Assembly: GCF_014697105.1 (NCBI RefSeq)
Contig: NZ_JACJRF010000008.1
Coordinates: 1 to 64,000 of the forward strand
DNA from: Anabaena subtropica FACHB-260
Lineage (GTDB): Bacteria > Cyanobacteriota > Cyanobacteriia > Cyanobacteriales > Nostocaceae
Length of the DNA stretch: 64,000 nucleotides
Direction: 5' to 3'
Position numbers and translations under genes: made by a program. The stretch's first letter is position 1. Each line of letters begins with the position of its first letter. The notes below the pieces were generated by a model. It had not been told where the DNA came from and ran no database searches. It was given only the letters and a program-made list of their open reading frames with translations. This document shows positions 54,427-63,576 of this stretch, in pieces.

Positions 54427-55341
54427 TCAACCGGGGTAATTAACCAAAGGTGGGGCGGCTGGTGCTACTGTTTTCCAACCAGTTATGACTTGCTGACTGG
54501 CAGTTTCTGCATATTCAGCAGCAGCTTGATTGTTTGCAGGGCTTGGTTTGTGGGTGGCTATTTTGGCTAGCCATTTGTGATACTCTTCCGGCGATTCCAC
54601 AACTACATTGGCCTGCATGGTGGCGAAGTATGTACCGCTATATTGAGAGTCGGTGAGGTGATATTTACCTGGGCGGATGGGGGTAAATTCAAAGTCAATT
54701 GTGTGGTTGGGGATGATGTCTTGCTTGAGGCGGAAGGCGGGAATGTAAAACCCGTGCAGTACATCTTCTGAATGCAATGCCAATTTTACACGGCGATCGC
54801 TTGGTAAATGTAATTCGGTGCTGGTAACATCCTTTTCGGGATAGTGGAACACCCACGCCCATTGTTTAGCTAGGACATCAATCTTTTCTTCGGGTGCAAC
54901 TAAAACATCATCGGTGGCTGCATAAGCTGATTCCATCTCCATTGGGTTATGTAGGTGTACCAGTGCTGTCGGCCCTTGAATGCCCATTTGTTCGTAGATT
55001 TGGTAGCTATAGGTGGCAATCCAAACTACTAAGAGGATGGGGATGGCTGTCCAAACTACTTCTAAGGTGACATTACCTTCAATGTGGGGGCCATCGCTGA
55101 AGTCGTTTTCAGCCGCCCGATGGAACATTAAGGAATAGATTAAGGTGCAGGTAACACCAAAGAAGATGAATGCACCCATAGTTACCAAGAAGCTGAATAA
55201 ATCATCAATTAAGACCGATTCAGCCGCCGCTTGAGGAGGTAGCCAGGTGTAAGCCTGTTTACCTATCCAGAAACTGGTAATAGTCACAGCGATCGCGCCT
55301 ATTACCAATGTCACAATGTGGGAAAATTTACGGAGTGTCAT
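54427..55341 (-). CDS. ctaC: Oxidase subunit II lacking the CuA site (ARTO type)
   Basis: A 304-residue subunit II with two N-terminal transmembrane helices (about 8-28 and 45-70) and a C-terminal cupredoxin domain. The CuA motif CxxxCGxxHxxM is replaced: DSQYSGTYFATM has Asp, Ser and Phe at the two Cys and the His positions; the first His (VLHGFYIP) remains. The docking tryptophan in AKQWAWVFHYP is kept. Subunit II without CuA is the mark of the alternative respiratory terminal oxidase of cyanobacteria, thought to oxidise quinol. It begins the cta genes after 140 bases of repeat-rich spacer. Confidence 0.93.
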   Translation of the reverse strand: MTLRKFSHIVTLVIGAIAVTITSFWIGKQAYTWLPPQAAAESVLIDDLFSFLVTMGAFIFFGVTCTLIYSLMFHRAAENDFSDGPHIEGNVTLEVVWTAIPILLVVWIATYSYQIYEQMGIQGPTALVHLHNPMEMESAYAATDDVLVAPEEKIDVLAKQWAWVFHYPEKDVTSTELHLPSDRRVKLALHSEDVLHGFYIPAFRLKQDIIPNHTIDFEFTPIRPGKYHLTDSQYSGTYFATMQANVVVESPEEYHKWLAKIATHKPSPANNQAAAEYAETASQQVITGWKTVAPAAPPLVNYPG

Positions 55342-55344
55342 GGT

Positions 55345-55393
55345 TAAGAGTCAATAGTCAAGAGTCAAAAGTCCATAGTCCATAGTCGAAGAC
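55345..55393. repeat. Heptamer repeat (AGTCAATAGTC-type) before ctaC
   Basis: Units of GTCAATA, GTCAAGA, GTCAAAA, GTCCATA fill the spacer between the DUF2231 gene and ctaC, right up to the ctaC start on the minus strand. Confidence 0.6.
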
Positions 55394-55481
55394 TCATGCC
55401 AATTCTCAAAATCAAGCTACAGATACAAACCCTAAATCTGGGTGTAATCTGATTTTTGGCATTTTGAGTTTTGAATTGGTA

Positions 55482-56087
55482 TTACTTGAGCATGGTGTTG
55501 AGGTCTTCACCTAATCGCAATAAGCTATCTGCTGTGTTATGTACGCCAAATTCGGCTGCTAGTTGCGCTCCTAGTGTGCCGTGGAGGTACATGATAAACA
55601 TGATGGCTACACCTGCTACCAGATAGCCCCACTGCACTTGTGTCTCCTCTCCTATAGACCAAACGTAGCGTTGCCATGCCCGCCATAGAGTCATCACAGC
55701 AATTAGACCTAAAAGGAATACTCCACCTACACCATGCCAAAGCATGGTTTGCATGGCTTGTAATCCCCAAGTACTTTTGATTTCCGGTGCTGGTGCGGCG
55801 AGGAACATTTCATAAAAGCCGGCGGCTACTGTGAAAAATGTGATGATGGTGGAACCAACCATGTTGTACCAGCCAACATCAAAGAAGTTTTCCCGTTCTA
55901 CAGTAATCGCCAAAAATTTGAAAACCCATTTGTCCCAGGGGAACAGTACGCCAACGATATCAAAGGTAATCCCGATGATGAACAAGCCCAAGGTTAAATG
56001 AACTAGGTTCGGGTGAATGGGAATTGTGTAAGGTAGCCCATTCGCCCCCAGTTGAATGTTTAATTGGTCAATTAGTTCTGAGTTCAT
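55482..56087 (-). CDS. DUF2231 family membrane protein (second of pair)
   Basis: A 201-residue protein with four hydrophobic helices. Conserved histidines: HPNLVHL (TM1) and LWHGVGG (TM3), which could bind haem b across two helices. The family is of unknown function. It overlaps the upstream DUF2231 gene by four bases and precedes ctaC, on the same strand. I infer that the pair may be membrane electron carriers for the oxidase. Confidence 0.8.
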   Translation of the reverse strand: MNSELIDQLNIQLGANGLPYTIPIHPNLVHLTLGLFIIGITFDIVGVLFPWDKWVFKFLAITVERENFFDVGWYNMVGSTIITFFTVAAGFYEMFLAAPAPEIKSTWGLQAMQTMLWHGVGGVFLLGLIAVMTLWRAWQRYVWSIGEETQVQWGYLVAGVAIMFIMYLHGTLGAQLAAEFGVHNTADSLLRLGEDLNTMLK

Positions 56088-56584
56088 GGCAGAAGTCCTT
56101 CCTTTACCGCTTCAACAACTGGTACGGTGTGTAGTCCATATATCCACACCAGTTGATCACCGAGATATACCTGCAAACCAACTATCATGGTTAACACCAA
56201 CCCTGCACCCAAGTAATAAAAGGGGACTTTTTGGGGATTGCGGAGACGGATGACGTAGCGCCATGCTGTTAGGGCGGCGATAATTCCCGAAAGTGACCAG
56301 CCAATTAGGGTATGCAGATTCAAGACTGATTTAGCCACTTCGTAAGGTTTGGCTAAACCGGCTTCAAATTGACCAAAAATAATGGCAACAAAAATGGCGA
56401 TCGTTGCCACAAACATATTCCACCAACTCACTTCAAATAGGCGAGTTTTACCAGTGAAATAACCAATTACATCACAAGCAAAAGCAAACACTACCATCGC
56501 AATTACGAAGTGAACAACGATGGGATGTATCGTATCTGGATAGGGTAAATTGTGGTCATTCAAAGATGTAAGAAAATCAAACAT
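56084..56584 (-). CDS. DUF2231 family membrane protein (first of pair)
   Basis: A 166-residue protein with four hydrophobic helices. It shares HPIVVHF in helix 1 and LHTLIGW in helix 3 with its neighbour and is its paralogue, though the two are quite diverged. It is the first gene of the oxidase operon. A haem-binding or quinone-binding role is inference only. Confidence 0.8.
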   Translation of the reverse strand: MFDFLTSLNDHNLPYPDTIHPIVVHFVIAMVVFAFACDVIGYFTGKTRLFEVSWWNMFVATIAIFVAIIFGQFEAGLAKPYEVAKSVLNLHTLIGWSLSGIIAALTAWRYVIRLRNPQKVPFYYLGAGLVLTMIVGLQVYLGDQLVWIYGLHTVPVVEAVKEGLLP

Positions 56585-57536
56585 TGTCCTCTCCTAGACA
56601 TATTTACTGCACCGCAGCTAAACTTCAATGATCGACATTACTCACATCAAAATAGGCATTCACACATGACCGGAATTTGTTTATCAGGTTTGCGTGGCGT
56701 AGTCTAATCACGCTAGTATCAGCCCTGTTATCAACAAATTGGGTGAGGCTATTATTTATAGTCAATGATTGAGGTTAATTTATTTGTTCATGCTGATACG
56801 CTGCAACAGCGATTTTTAATTTACCTAACAAAATTGCTGCTGTCTGGCTATTTGGTGAGACCTATTTATTAGCTTAAGGATTTTTTTAATTGTTGTCAAA
56901 AGTAATTACAACAAATTTATAAAAATATTGTGGCTAGCAAAAATAAGCGTTTTATAATGTATCTTCCCTAGCTATTTCAGTATATTGCATATACAAATTA
57001 TTTAAATGTGCAATAGCAACATCTATCAATTATTAATTTGTAATTAACAATACAATAGTTATTTGTAAATAAAAAAGTTAATCAATAAAACTCTATTTAT
57101 TATTTCTAATACTATCGAAAATCTAAATCATTTGTGCAAAGTTTTAATATGTGTATGTAGGCTATTATTAGCCCTATCAGGTAAAAATATATATATGTTT
57201 ATTCTCTATGCCTGTATGCTTCTGTGGTTTAAAGCTGTTTTATTTAACCACAGAGACACAACAGCATAGAGAATATATTTAGATTCGGGGAACAAAAGTT
57301 AAACGAGGTGGTTCAGCCTCTCACACCACATAAATTGACTTAATCACATCAAGACATTTTGACTTATTGGAATCTCTGCACTGTTAAAAGCAAAATTAAG
57401 TTTGCAATCTTTTCTCACTCAGCCTTTAGATACAGTTGATATGTATAAGGCATTTTTATTTGCAAAACCTACTTTTAATGAAGAGATAGCACAAGTCTAT
57501 TTATGTATATTCTCAATGGAAAGCAATATTTCATTT
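56585..57536. other. Upstream region of the oxidase operon
   Basis: AT-rich, 950 bases. It should hold the oxidase promoter; I saw no NtcA-type GTA-N8-TAC site that I would defend. A large hairpin element is at 57201-57275 (separate entry). Confidence 0.4.
57201..57275. repeat. Long imperfect palindrome, dispersed family
   Basis: The outer arms ATTCTCTATGC and GCATAGAGAAT pair, and the inner arms CTGTGGTTTAAA and TTTAACCACAG pair, across about 75 bases. The same inner core occurs at 928-967 and 46037-46085. It looks like a miniature mobile element. Confidence 0.6.
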
Positions 57537-57716
57537 TTAACGATGTACATGAATGCCAGGAGCATAAGCTTCAATCACCTTTCCTGTACGGGTGCAACTG
57601 ATCATCAAGTAGTCACAACTTGGGCATTGTGTTCTTGTTAATTCACTATCTGCTAGATAATAACGTTCAGCATTACTACCACAATTAGGGCAGTAAATTT
57701 TTTGTATTATTTGCAT
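57537..57716 (-). CDS. Small zinc-ribbon protein
   Basis: A 59-residue protein with CPNCG (residues 9-13) and CPSC (31-34) as four zinc ligands, a further Cys41, and the tail TRTGKVIEAYAPGIHVHR. It is like the short cyanobacterial proteins often mislabelled as PriA. An AGGGA ribosome-binding site lies seven bases before the ATG. It probably binds zinc; the partner is unknown. A longer open frame on the other strand here is its shadow. Confidence 0.75.
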   Translation of the reverse strand: MQIIQKIYCPNCGSNAERYYLADSELTRTQCPSCDYLMISCTRTGKVIEAYAPGIHVHR

Positions 57717-58239
57717 TGAAAAATCCCTGGTTTTAACTATTTTGATGATATTTGCTAAAGGAAACCAAAATATATTTTGGTTTGTCTAAATTAACAACCA
57801 AAAACAACTATGGCTGTTTATTTAACTAAAATTTTACATTTGAACAGTTTTATTAACTTAAACCATTATCCTAGTATTTTGGTAATTTCACCATCTTACT
57901 TGGGATATATTGAGTTAGTCTGCTAAGACAATATTTCATGGATATTGACTGATCCCCGATGCTAATGCTTTGAGATACATTATGAGCATTAATCAAAAAC
58001 ACACACAAAAGGTATCTTTGTATTCAAAATTCAAAAGCTAGAAAATACTGTATCTTTAGTAACAAAATAATTTTCTTAATCTTTGCTTAAGGTTTAAGTG
58101 GCAATATCTTTAGAAGATAATTTATGCAAAACTGGCAACGCTAGTGATTAAAGATATTAGTTATGTTTGCTGAGTTATTGCTTGGTAATGGGTAATAGTG
58201 CTTTAGAGATAAATTACCCATAACTTGTTTTGATAGGGG
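57717..58239. other. Gap between the zinc-ribbon gene and uvrC
   Basis: AT-rich. A CAAAATTCAAAA-type repeat is at about 58020-58036. No gene seen. Confidence 0.35.
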
Positions 58240-60123
58240 TTAAAGACTAGAGGGATGAAAATAATCGTAAATGGCTTGAGCTAGATGTGGGCCTATCCCT
58301 GGAACTTCTGCTATTTGTGAGGGTGTGGCTTGGCGAATATAGTCAACAGAGCGAAAATGAGCTAGCAGCTGCTTTTGGCGGTGGTGTCCTAAACCAGAAA
58401 TTTCATCTAAGCGCGATCGCTTTAATTTATCACTTCGCTGTTGACGATGGAAGCTCACAGCGAAACGGTGCGCTTCATCCCGTAGTCGTCGCAACAATTG
58501 CACTCCCGGTTGTTCTGCATCAGTTTTTAAGGGTTGAGATTCCCCCGGTAAGAAAATCTCTTCGCGCCGTTTTGCTAAACTGATCACCCGCAAGTCTTCT
58601 AATAAGTTCATTTCTTGCAAAACAGCAACTACCGATGATAACTGACCCTTACCGCCATCAATCATAATCAAATCAGGCCAGTCAGGATTCCCGACTCGTG
58701 ATAATTGCGGATCTTCTGCATACTTGCGGAAGCGTCGTTGGATGACTTCAGCCAAACTGGCAAAATCATCTGAGTGTCCGATGGTGACTGTGGGATTTTT
58801 TATTTTGTAGTGGCGATAATTTTGCTTGGCTGGTAATCCGTCGATGAACACGACTTGGGAAGCTACCGCATTAGATCCTTGAATGTGAGAAATATCGTAA
58901 CCTTCGATGCGGTGGGGTAAGTCAGGTAAATCGAGAATAGCAGCTAAATCTTGGGTTGCTTGGTGATTGCGATCGCCCATTTTCTGCATTCTCTGCAATT
59001 CATACTGGGCATTACGCTCTACCATCTCAATTAATTCTGCCTTAACTTGGCGCTGGGGAGTTAAGATTGTCACTTTTCTTCCCTTACGCTGGGTTAAGAC
59101 ATCGGCTAATATTTCCGCGTCTGGTAACTCATGCTGTACTAAAATTTCTGCGGGAATTTCTACAGATTCAGCCGTTTGGTAATGTTCTTCTAGTACTCGT
59201 TGTAAAATCGCTCCTGGTTCAGCATGGGATTCGGCGACAAAAGCCAAACGTCCCACCAATTGCCCGGCGCGAATCTGGAATAATTGAATACAGGCGTGTT
59301 GTGCGTCAGCTGCAAGTGCGAGCGCATCTCGTGAGACGGTATCATCTGGTAAGGAAACTTTCTGTTCCGCAGTCAGGGAATTCAACCCAGATATTTGATC
59401 ACGAATCCGCGCTGCTACTTCAAATTTCAAGTCCTCCGCAGCTTTGTGCATCTGTTCACTCAAGATATCAATCAATTCTTGAGTCCGTCCTTGGAACACC
59501 ATCGCCACTTTCTGCACAGTTTTCCGATATTCTTCCGGTGAAATCAGCTGTTGACACACCCCCGGACACCTACCTAAATCATAATTTAAGCAAGGACGGT
59601 CTTTAAATAACGGTTGTGGGCGTTGTCGTAGTGCAAATATCCGCTTAGATATGCGTAATATTTCTCTTAACAAACCTGAATCAGTGTAAGGCCCGTAGTA
59701 TTTATCTTTTTCTTTCCCTAGTTGTCGTCTACGAGTGATGAAAATGCGAGGATAATCTTCTGACCAAGTAATACAAACATAAGGATACTTCTTATCATCT
59801 TTGAGCAGGACATTAAAGTATGGCTGGTGCTGCTTGATTAAGTTGGCTTCTAGCGCCAAGGCTTCAGCTTCGGTATCGGTGACAATGAATTCAATTTCTG
59901 TCACCTGCTTGGCCATGGTGGCTATGCGTTCAGTTTTGTTGTATCCTTCGCGGAAATAGGAACGAACCCGCGATCGCAACTTCCGTGATTTTCCTATATA
60001 AATAATGCGATCGCTCCCGTCCCTCATGAAATAAACGCCGGGTTCCGGTGGAATTTCGGACAGACGAGCTTCTAAACGTTCTGAATCTTTAACCAGTGGT
60101 TGTATCTGAGCAGATGTTGTCAC
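58240..60123 (-). CDS. uvrC: Excinuclease ABC subunit C
   Basis: A 627-residue UvrC that makes the two incisions in nucleotide excision repair. Order: GIY-YIG nuclease domain ([18 protein letters not shown], about 29-46), a Cys-rich linker ([13 protein letters not shown]), UVR helix for UvrB (about 205-240), an RNase H-like nuclease domain ([16 protein letters not shown] and IDGGKGQL) and two helix-hairpin-helix motifs at the end ([16 protein letters not shown]). The start is GTG at 60123. It is a lone gene. Confidence 0.97.
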   Translation of the reverse strand: MTTSAQIQPLVKDSERLEARLSEIPPEPGVYFMRDGSDRIIYIGKSRKLRSRVRSYFREGYNKTERIATMAKQVTEIEFIVTDTEAEALALEANLIKQHQPYFNVLLKDDKKYPYVCITWSEDYPRIFITRRRQLGKEKDKYYGPYTDSGLLREILRISKRIFALRQRPQPLFKDRPCLNYDLGRCPGVCQQLISPEEYRKTVQKVAMVFQGRTQELIDILSEQMHKAAEDLKFEVAARIRDQISGLNSLTAEQKVSLPDDTVSRDALALAADAQHACIQLFQIRAGQLVGRLAFVAESHAEPGAILQRVLEEHYQTAESVEIPAEILVQHELPDAEILADVLTQRKGRKVTILTPQRQVKAELIEMVERNAQYELQRMQKMGDRNHQATQDLAAILDLPDLPHRIEGYDISHIQGSNAVASQVVFIDGLPAKQNYRHYKIKNPTVTIGHSDDFASLAEVIQRRFRKYAEDPQLSRVGNPDWPDLIMIDGGKGQLSSVVAVLQEMNLLEDLRVISLAKRREEIFLPGESQPLKTDAEQPGVQLLRRLRDEAHRFAVSFHRQQRSDKLKRSRLDEISGLGHHRQKQLLAHFRSVDYIRQATPSQIAEVPGIGPHLAQAIYDYFHPSSL

Positions 60124-60746
60124 AATCTCAAACAGGTAATCTTACAAATTTACCTATGCTTATTTTAAGAAAAATTACCGCTTTGTGCTGAGGAGACGAA
60201 TTTTTATCAAGCGAACATAAAGTCAATATCTACTTTATTGTCTGTTTATATTTATACTAGAATTCCTGTATTAGGGTTTTTCAAATTTTTGATGTAATGA
60301 GCCATTTTTTATATTGATGATTTTGTTTATTTATCAATACAAGAAATTTTCTAAAAAATCTCTAAATCAACCAATTGAGTAGTTCAGAAATTAAACCTAA
60401 CAAAGATACATGAATTAATATTGTAAGCTTAAAACCCTTGTTTAGGCTATGCTGTAACCACTATGTATATAATTTAAAATCAAACTAACTAGAACTTTAT
60501 TTATAGTGAGAAAAATGCTTTTATTTGTGTGCAATTACTTATTGATTTCATTATTCTAGCAAAATTTACCATAGATCAAGTAACAATATTATTGTTGTCT
60601 TTATACTCTTTTCTAACTTTTTATATTCATTAATTTTATTAAGCATTTATATTTTAAAATTAAGCAAATTAACGGATTCACACATTTAATTTTATGAATA
60701 TCATTGATAACATAAATATTTACATAATTTTTGGAGACAGAATAAA
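60124..60746. other. AT-rich gap upstream of a small gene
   Basis: No gene, repeat or hairpin that I can defend. Confidence 0.35.
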
Positions 60747-60926
60747 ATGAATATAAACGACTTTGAAACTTCTTATAGAGATGCTATGGCTGAAGCACTC
60801 AATGAACTTCAATCCGCCGTTTTATTACTAGAACAATTGCAACGTAAAATATATACTATTGGTAATTCTGTACAGAATATAAATGAAAATATGGAGGAGT
60901 TTATTAATAAAGAAAAAATGAAATAA
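60747..60926 (+). CDS. Small helical protein, function unknown
   Basis: A 59-residue frame, MNINDFETSYRDAMAEALNE..., predicted to be helical, with heptad-like leucines (SAVLLLEQLQRKIY), so probably a coiled coil. A ribosome-binding site GGAGA lies nine bases before the ATG. It converges with the receiver-domain gene, 11 bases away. It is too short for the six-frame cut-off used elsewhere, but its start signals are good. Confidence 0.6.
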   Translation: MNINDFETSYRDAMAEALNELQSAVLLLEQLQRKIYTIGNSVQNINENMEEFINKEKMK

Positions 60927-60936
60927 ACAAATAAAA

Positions 60937-61359
60937 CTATATGCAGTTAACGGCTAACTCTTCGGATATTTTTATGAGTAAGGCATTTAAATTTATAGGC
61001 TTCACAAAATAACTACGAGCGCCCAAATCAATAGCTCTTTCTTGGTCAATTTTAAAAGCAAAACCTGAAACAACAATAACTGGTATTTTAGATAAATCTT
61101 GCTGTTGCTGGATTTGCTGTAGTAAATAATATCCATCAATATCTGGCAACTTCAAGTCTAATAAAATTAAATCAGGTTGAAATTTCTCTATTGTTTTAAA
61201 GAAAATTGAGCCATCTGATAAACTTTGGACATCATAACCACTGTAACTCAGATAATCACTCAGCAACATCCTATTGATATCATTATCTTCAACAATTAAA
61301 ATACGTTTTAGAGGATGCAACTGAAAGCGTTGATATTTTGTCAGTAAATGTACTGTCAT
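60937..61359 (-). CDS. Stand-alone response regulator receiver
   Basis: A 140-residue CheY-like protein with no output domain. The acidic pair is in ILIVEDNDIN, the phospho-acceptor Asp in PDLILLDLKLPDIDGY and the lysine in SYFVKPINL. It may work with a histidine kinase elsewhere or inside a phosphorelay. The two kinases in this window are 12-17 kb away and lack a receiver, so they are possible but unproven partners. Confidence 0.92.
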   Translation of the reverse strand: MTVHLLTKYQRFQLHPLKRILIVEDNDINRMLLSDYLSYSGYDVQSLSDGSIFFKTIEKFQPDLILLDLKLPDIDGYYLLQQIQQQQDLSKIPVIVVSGFAFKIDQERAIDLGARSYFVKPINLNALLIKISEELAVNCI

Positions 61360-61703
61360 TTTACATACTACTTTATATTAACAATGAAAAAACTTCGCTA
61401 AATACTGAAACCAATTGTGTATATAAATTATTAGACACATTTTAGAAAATAAAAGGAAATAATGCAAATTTAGAAATTGCTCAAGAACATATTGATTGGT
61501 ATCTATAAATAAGTAATTTTAGTTTAATATATAAAATTAAGCAAAATACCACATAAAGTATCTAAATTATTTTGCTTTATGCGCAGAAGGGTAGAACAAA
61601 TTCTCAAAATAATGTTTTTTTGGGGATTAGCGTAAATACACTTAAGAAATTTAATGTCTAGTAGTATTGATAACCATTTTATTCTAGATGAGTCAGGTTA
61701 AGA

Positions 61704-61853
61704 ATGCGTAAAAAAAAGGGACTGATAGCCCCTTTACTGGAATTTATTTTAGGCGTTGCATATTTGCGAGATAATTTTGATGGTTTTGTGGGATGGGTAT
61801 TTTACTCGTTCCTGATTTTTTCGGGTTTGAGTCTTGCTCTCCTTCCCTACTAG
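61704..61853 (+). CDS. Possible small membrane protein ending in a dispersed repeat
   Basis: A 49-residue frame, MRKKKGLIAPLLEFILGVAY..., with hydrophobic segments at about 7-20 and 29-49. The last ten codons and the stop lie in the repeat at 61822-61890, so the C-terminus may have been replaced by repeat insertion. There is no strong ribosome-binding site. Confidence 0.4.
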   Translation: MRKKKGLIAPLLEFILGVAYLRDNFDGFVGWVFYSFLIFSGLSLALLPY

Positions 61854-61890
61854 GTAAGGAGTTGGGGGTTAGGTTTGAGAGAAAGTTGTA
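61822..61890. repeat. Dispersed repeat, second copy (inverted)
   Basis: TTGGGGGTTAGGTTTGAGAG and GAGTCTTGCTCTCCTTCCCT match, in reverse complement, the copy at 14221-14286. The middle differs by a few bases. Confidence 0.6.
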
Positions 61891-61900
61891 TACCACCGTA

Positions 61901-62692
61901 CTATTCTGTTACTACGGATTTGGCAGCCAATTCAAGTTTGGGGTCTGGCATAAATGTATATCTTAGATATATTCCGCCCCAGATAAACAGAATAATTAAC
62001 AACCCACCAATACCTAGAGGACTGGGGAGCCAGAATACGACTTCTATATGGTTGAGTTCACCGGGTTGTAGTTGCCATACCAATTGTCCACCTTGTTTTT
62101 CTGGCTGAACGGCGGTTTCTGTCCTTTGAATGCTTTTAGCTCCCCAAGGTGTCTTTAAAGCAAATTTTAAATCGAGAATAGAACCAGTATCAGCTAAAAC
62201 GTTACCTTTGCTGGCAATTAAAGAGAGCGATCGCAAATCTAAATCATAAATTAATTGATTGCGGACTACTAGGAGAAAGTTGTTTTGTGTTAACAACAAA
62301 TTTGATGCTATTTTGGGAAATTCTTCATTCCCTGTATCTGCTTCAGTTTCAGATGTTTGGGGAGAACGAGAATTAAAAAATTCGTTGAATTTGGTTTGTA
62401 ATTCCTGACCATTACTAAAAGGAATGGTGACAATCACTTCTTCTTGAGAAATACGTTTTGCCGTACCTTCTAATTTACGGGCGCGGCGTTCTATGCTGTT
62501 TAACCATTCATACACATAATCGCCACTAAAACTGGTCAGCTTTTCTGCCAATTTAATATGCTGCACCAATTGACCACGATTAGAGTTATCAAAATTCACC
62601 CCTACATCGTACTGAACACAACCAGTCAACAGCATGGCTGTGAACAGCACTAATAAAAAGATGGGGTTCTTAATTTTGTTTTGAGCAGTCAC
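61901..62692 (-). CDS. DUF3153 family lipoprotein
   Basis: A 263-residue protein. A signal sequence with lipobox (LLTGC, about 21-25) indicates lipid anchoring; a second hydrophobic segment is at about 226-244 (LGIGGLLIILFIWGGIYLRY). The domain start (VQYDVGVNFDNSNRGQLVQH) matches the DUF3153 family of cyanobacteria. Start codon GTG. It has no known function. Confidence 0.8.
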   Translation of the reverse strand: MTAQNKIKNPIFLLVLFTAMLLTGCVQYDVGVNFDNSNRGQLVQHIKLAEKLTSFSGDYVYEWLNSIERRARKLEGTAKRISQEEVIVTIPFSNGQELQTKFNEFFNSRSPQTSETEADTGNEEFPKIASNLLLTQNNFLLVVRNQLIYDLDLRSLSLIASKGNVLADTGSILDLKFALKTPWGAKSIQRTETAVQPEKQGGQLVWQLQPGELNHIEVVFWLPSPLGIGGLLIILFIWGGIYLRYTFMPDPKLELAAKSVVTE

Positions 62693-62895
62693 GTTGCTTC
62701 GCTCCTAATTTAAAATTCGTCTTGAAAGCTTGAGCCACTGCTTTGGATGGGTTTTCCGGCTTAGTCAAAAGAGGTAGGGGAGCAGGGAGCAAGGGGGAGA
62801 GACGGGGAAGGAGCTTTTACTCCGAAGAAAGTCAAGCGCCCTTTCCCTCTCTCTGCCTCTCTGGTGAGCGCCAGAAATTAAAATTTGATGGGGGT

Positions 62896-63417
62896 CTAAA
62901 AACCCAACCAAACTAAGTATGAGATAGTCAATCCAATCACAATTAAAGCAATCCAGATAAAACGATTATCTTGAGTATTGACTTGGGAGAGATCAACAAA
63001 TTCAATTTCAGCAGGTGCTTTGCGTTCATTGGGTTGACGGGGTTTGGCTGTTACACGAGTTTTAGGTTCATTATCAGACAATGTGCCTAAATCGGGAATC
63101 TCTGTCATCCAATTACTAGGTCTTTTCAATCTTGGTGCTTGCAAGATATAAAGCAACTGTCGGGCTTGTTGGCTGGTTTCTGAGTGGGGATGACGACAAA
63201 GTTGTTGACAAAGGGCGATCGCATCTTCAGTTCGTCCGGCTGCTTCATAGGCTGTAACTAACCAAATTTCTACTTCACCCCCAAGACGAGAGTTACGCGC
63301 CACTAGTGCGCTGGCTTTTTCGAGATTTTCTACTGCTTCTCGATATTGCCCATTTTCAACAGCAAATTTGCCTGCTTGATATCGCGTTCTCGCTAGTTCT
63401 AAACTTTCTGTACTCAC
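62896..63417 (-). CDS. TPR-like protein with a C-terminal membrane anchor
   Basis: A 173-residue protein. Residues about 5-90 form helical tetratricopeptide-like repeats (AREAVENLEKASALVARNSR-type pattern, GRTEDAIALCQQLCRHP). After a charged linker, a single transmembrane helix ends the protein (about 152-171, IWIALIVIGLTISYLVWLG). It is probably a scaffold at the membrane. Start codon GTG. Function unknown. Confidence 0.7.
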   Translation of the reverse strand: MSTESLELARTRYQAGKFAVENGQYREAVENLEKASALVARNSRLGGEVEIWLVTAYEAAGRTEDAIALCQQLCRHPHSETSQQARQLLYILQAPRLKRPSNWMTEIPDLGTLSDNEPKTRVTAKPRQPNERKAPAEIEFVDLSQVNTQDNRFIWIALIVIGLTISYLVWLGF

Positions 63418-63500
63418 TTTTGTACACCAATCAGCACTGTCTTTAAGATGGGGAATGGGGAGCAGAAGGTAAAATTATTACCCATTACCCCAGTCATACC

Positions 63501-63556
63501 AATTCAAAATTCAAAATAGCCTGCGGCAAGGCTTCCGCCAACAAAATTCAAAATTA
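63501..63556. repeat. CAAAATTCAAAA repeats between the TPR gene and argB
   Basis: CCAATTCAAAATTCAAAATA is followed by a CCTGCGGCAAGGCTTCCGCC hairpin and ACAAAATTCAAAATTAGG. The same motif occurs near 6690, 39531 and 58020. Confidence 0.55.
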
Positions 63557-63576
63557 GGAATGGTATCACTTATAAA

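Larger units (their letters stand above)
61360..61900. other. Gap with a small frame and a dispersed repeat
   Basis: It contains the small frame 61704-61853 and the inverted copy of the 14221-14286 repeat at about 61822-61890. Otherwise AT-rich. Confidence 0.4.

Noticed and set aside
57402-57641. 79-residue frame on the plus strand in the oxidase upstream region
   Set aside because: It lies opposite the zinc-ribbon gene at 57537-57716, which has CxxC motifs and a ribosome-binding site; the plus frame is its shadow.
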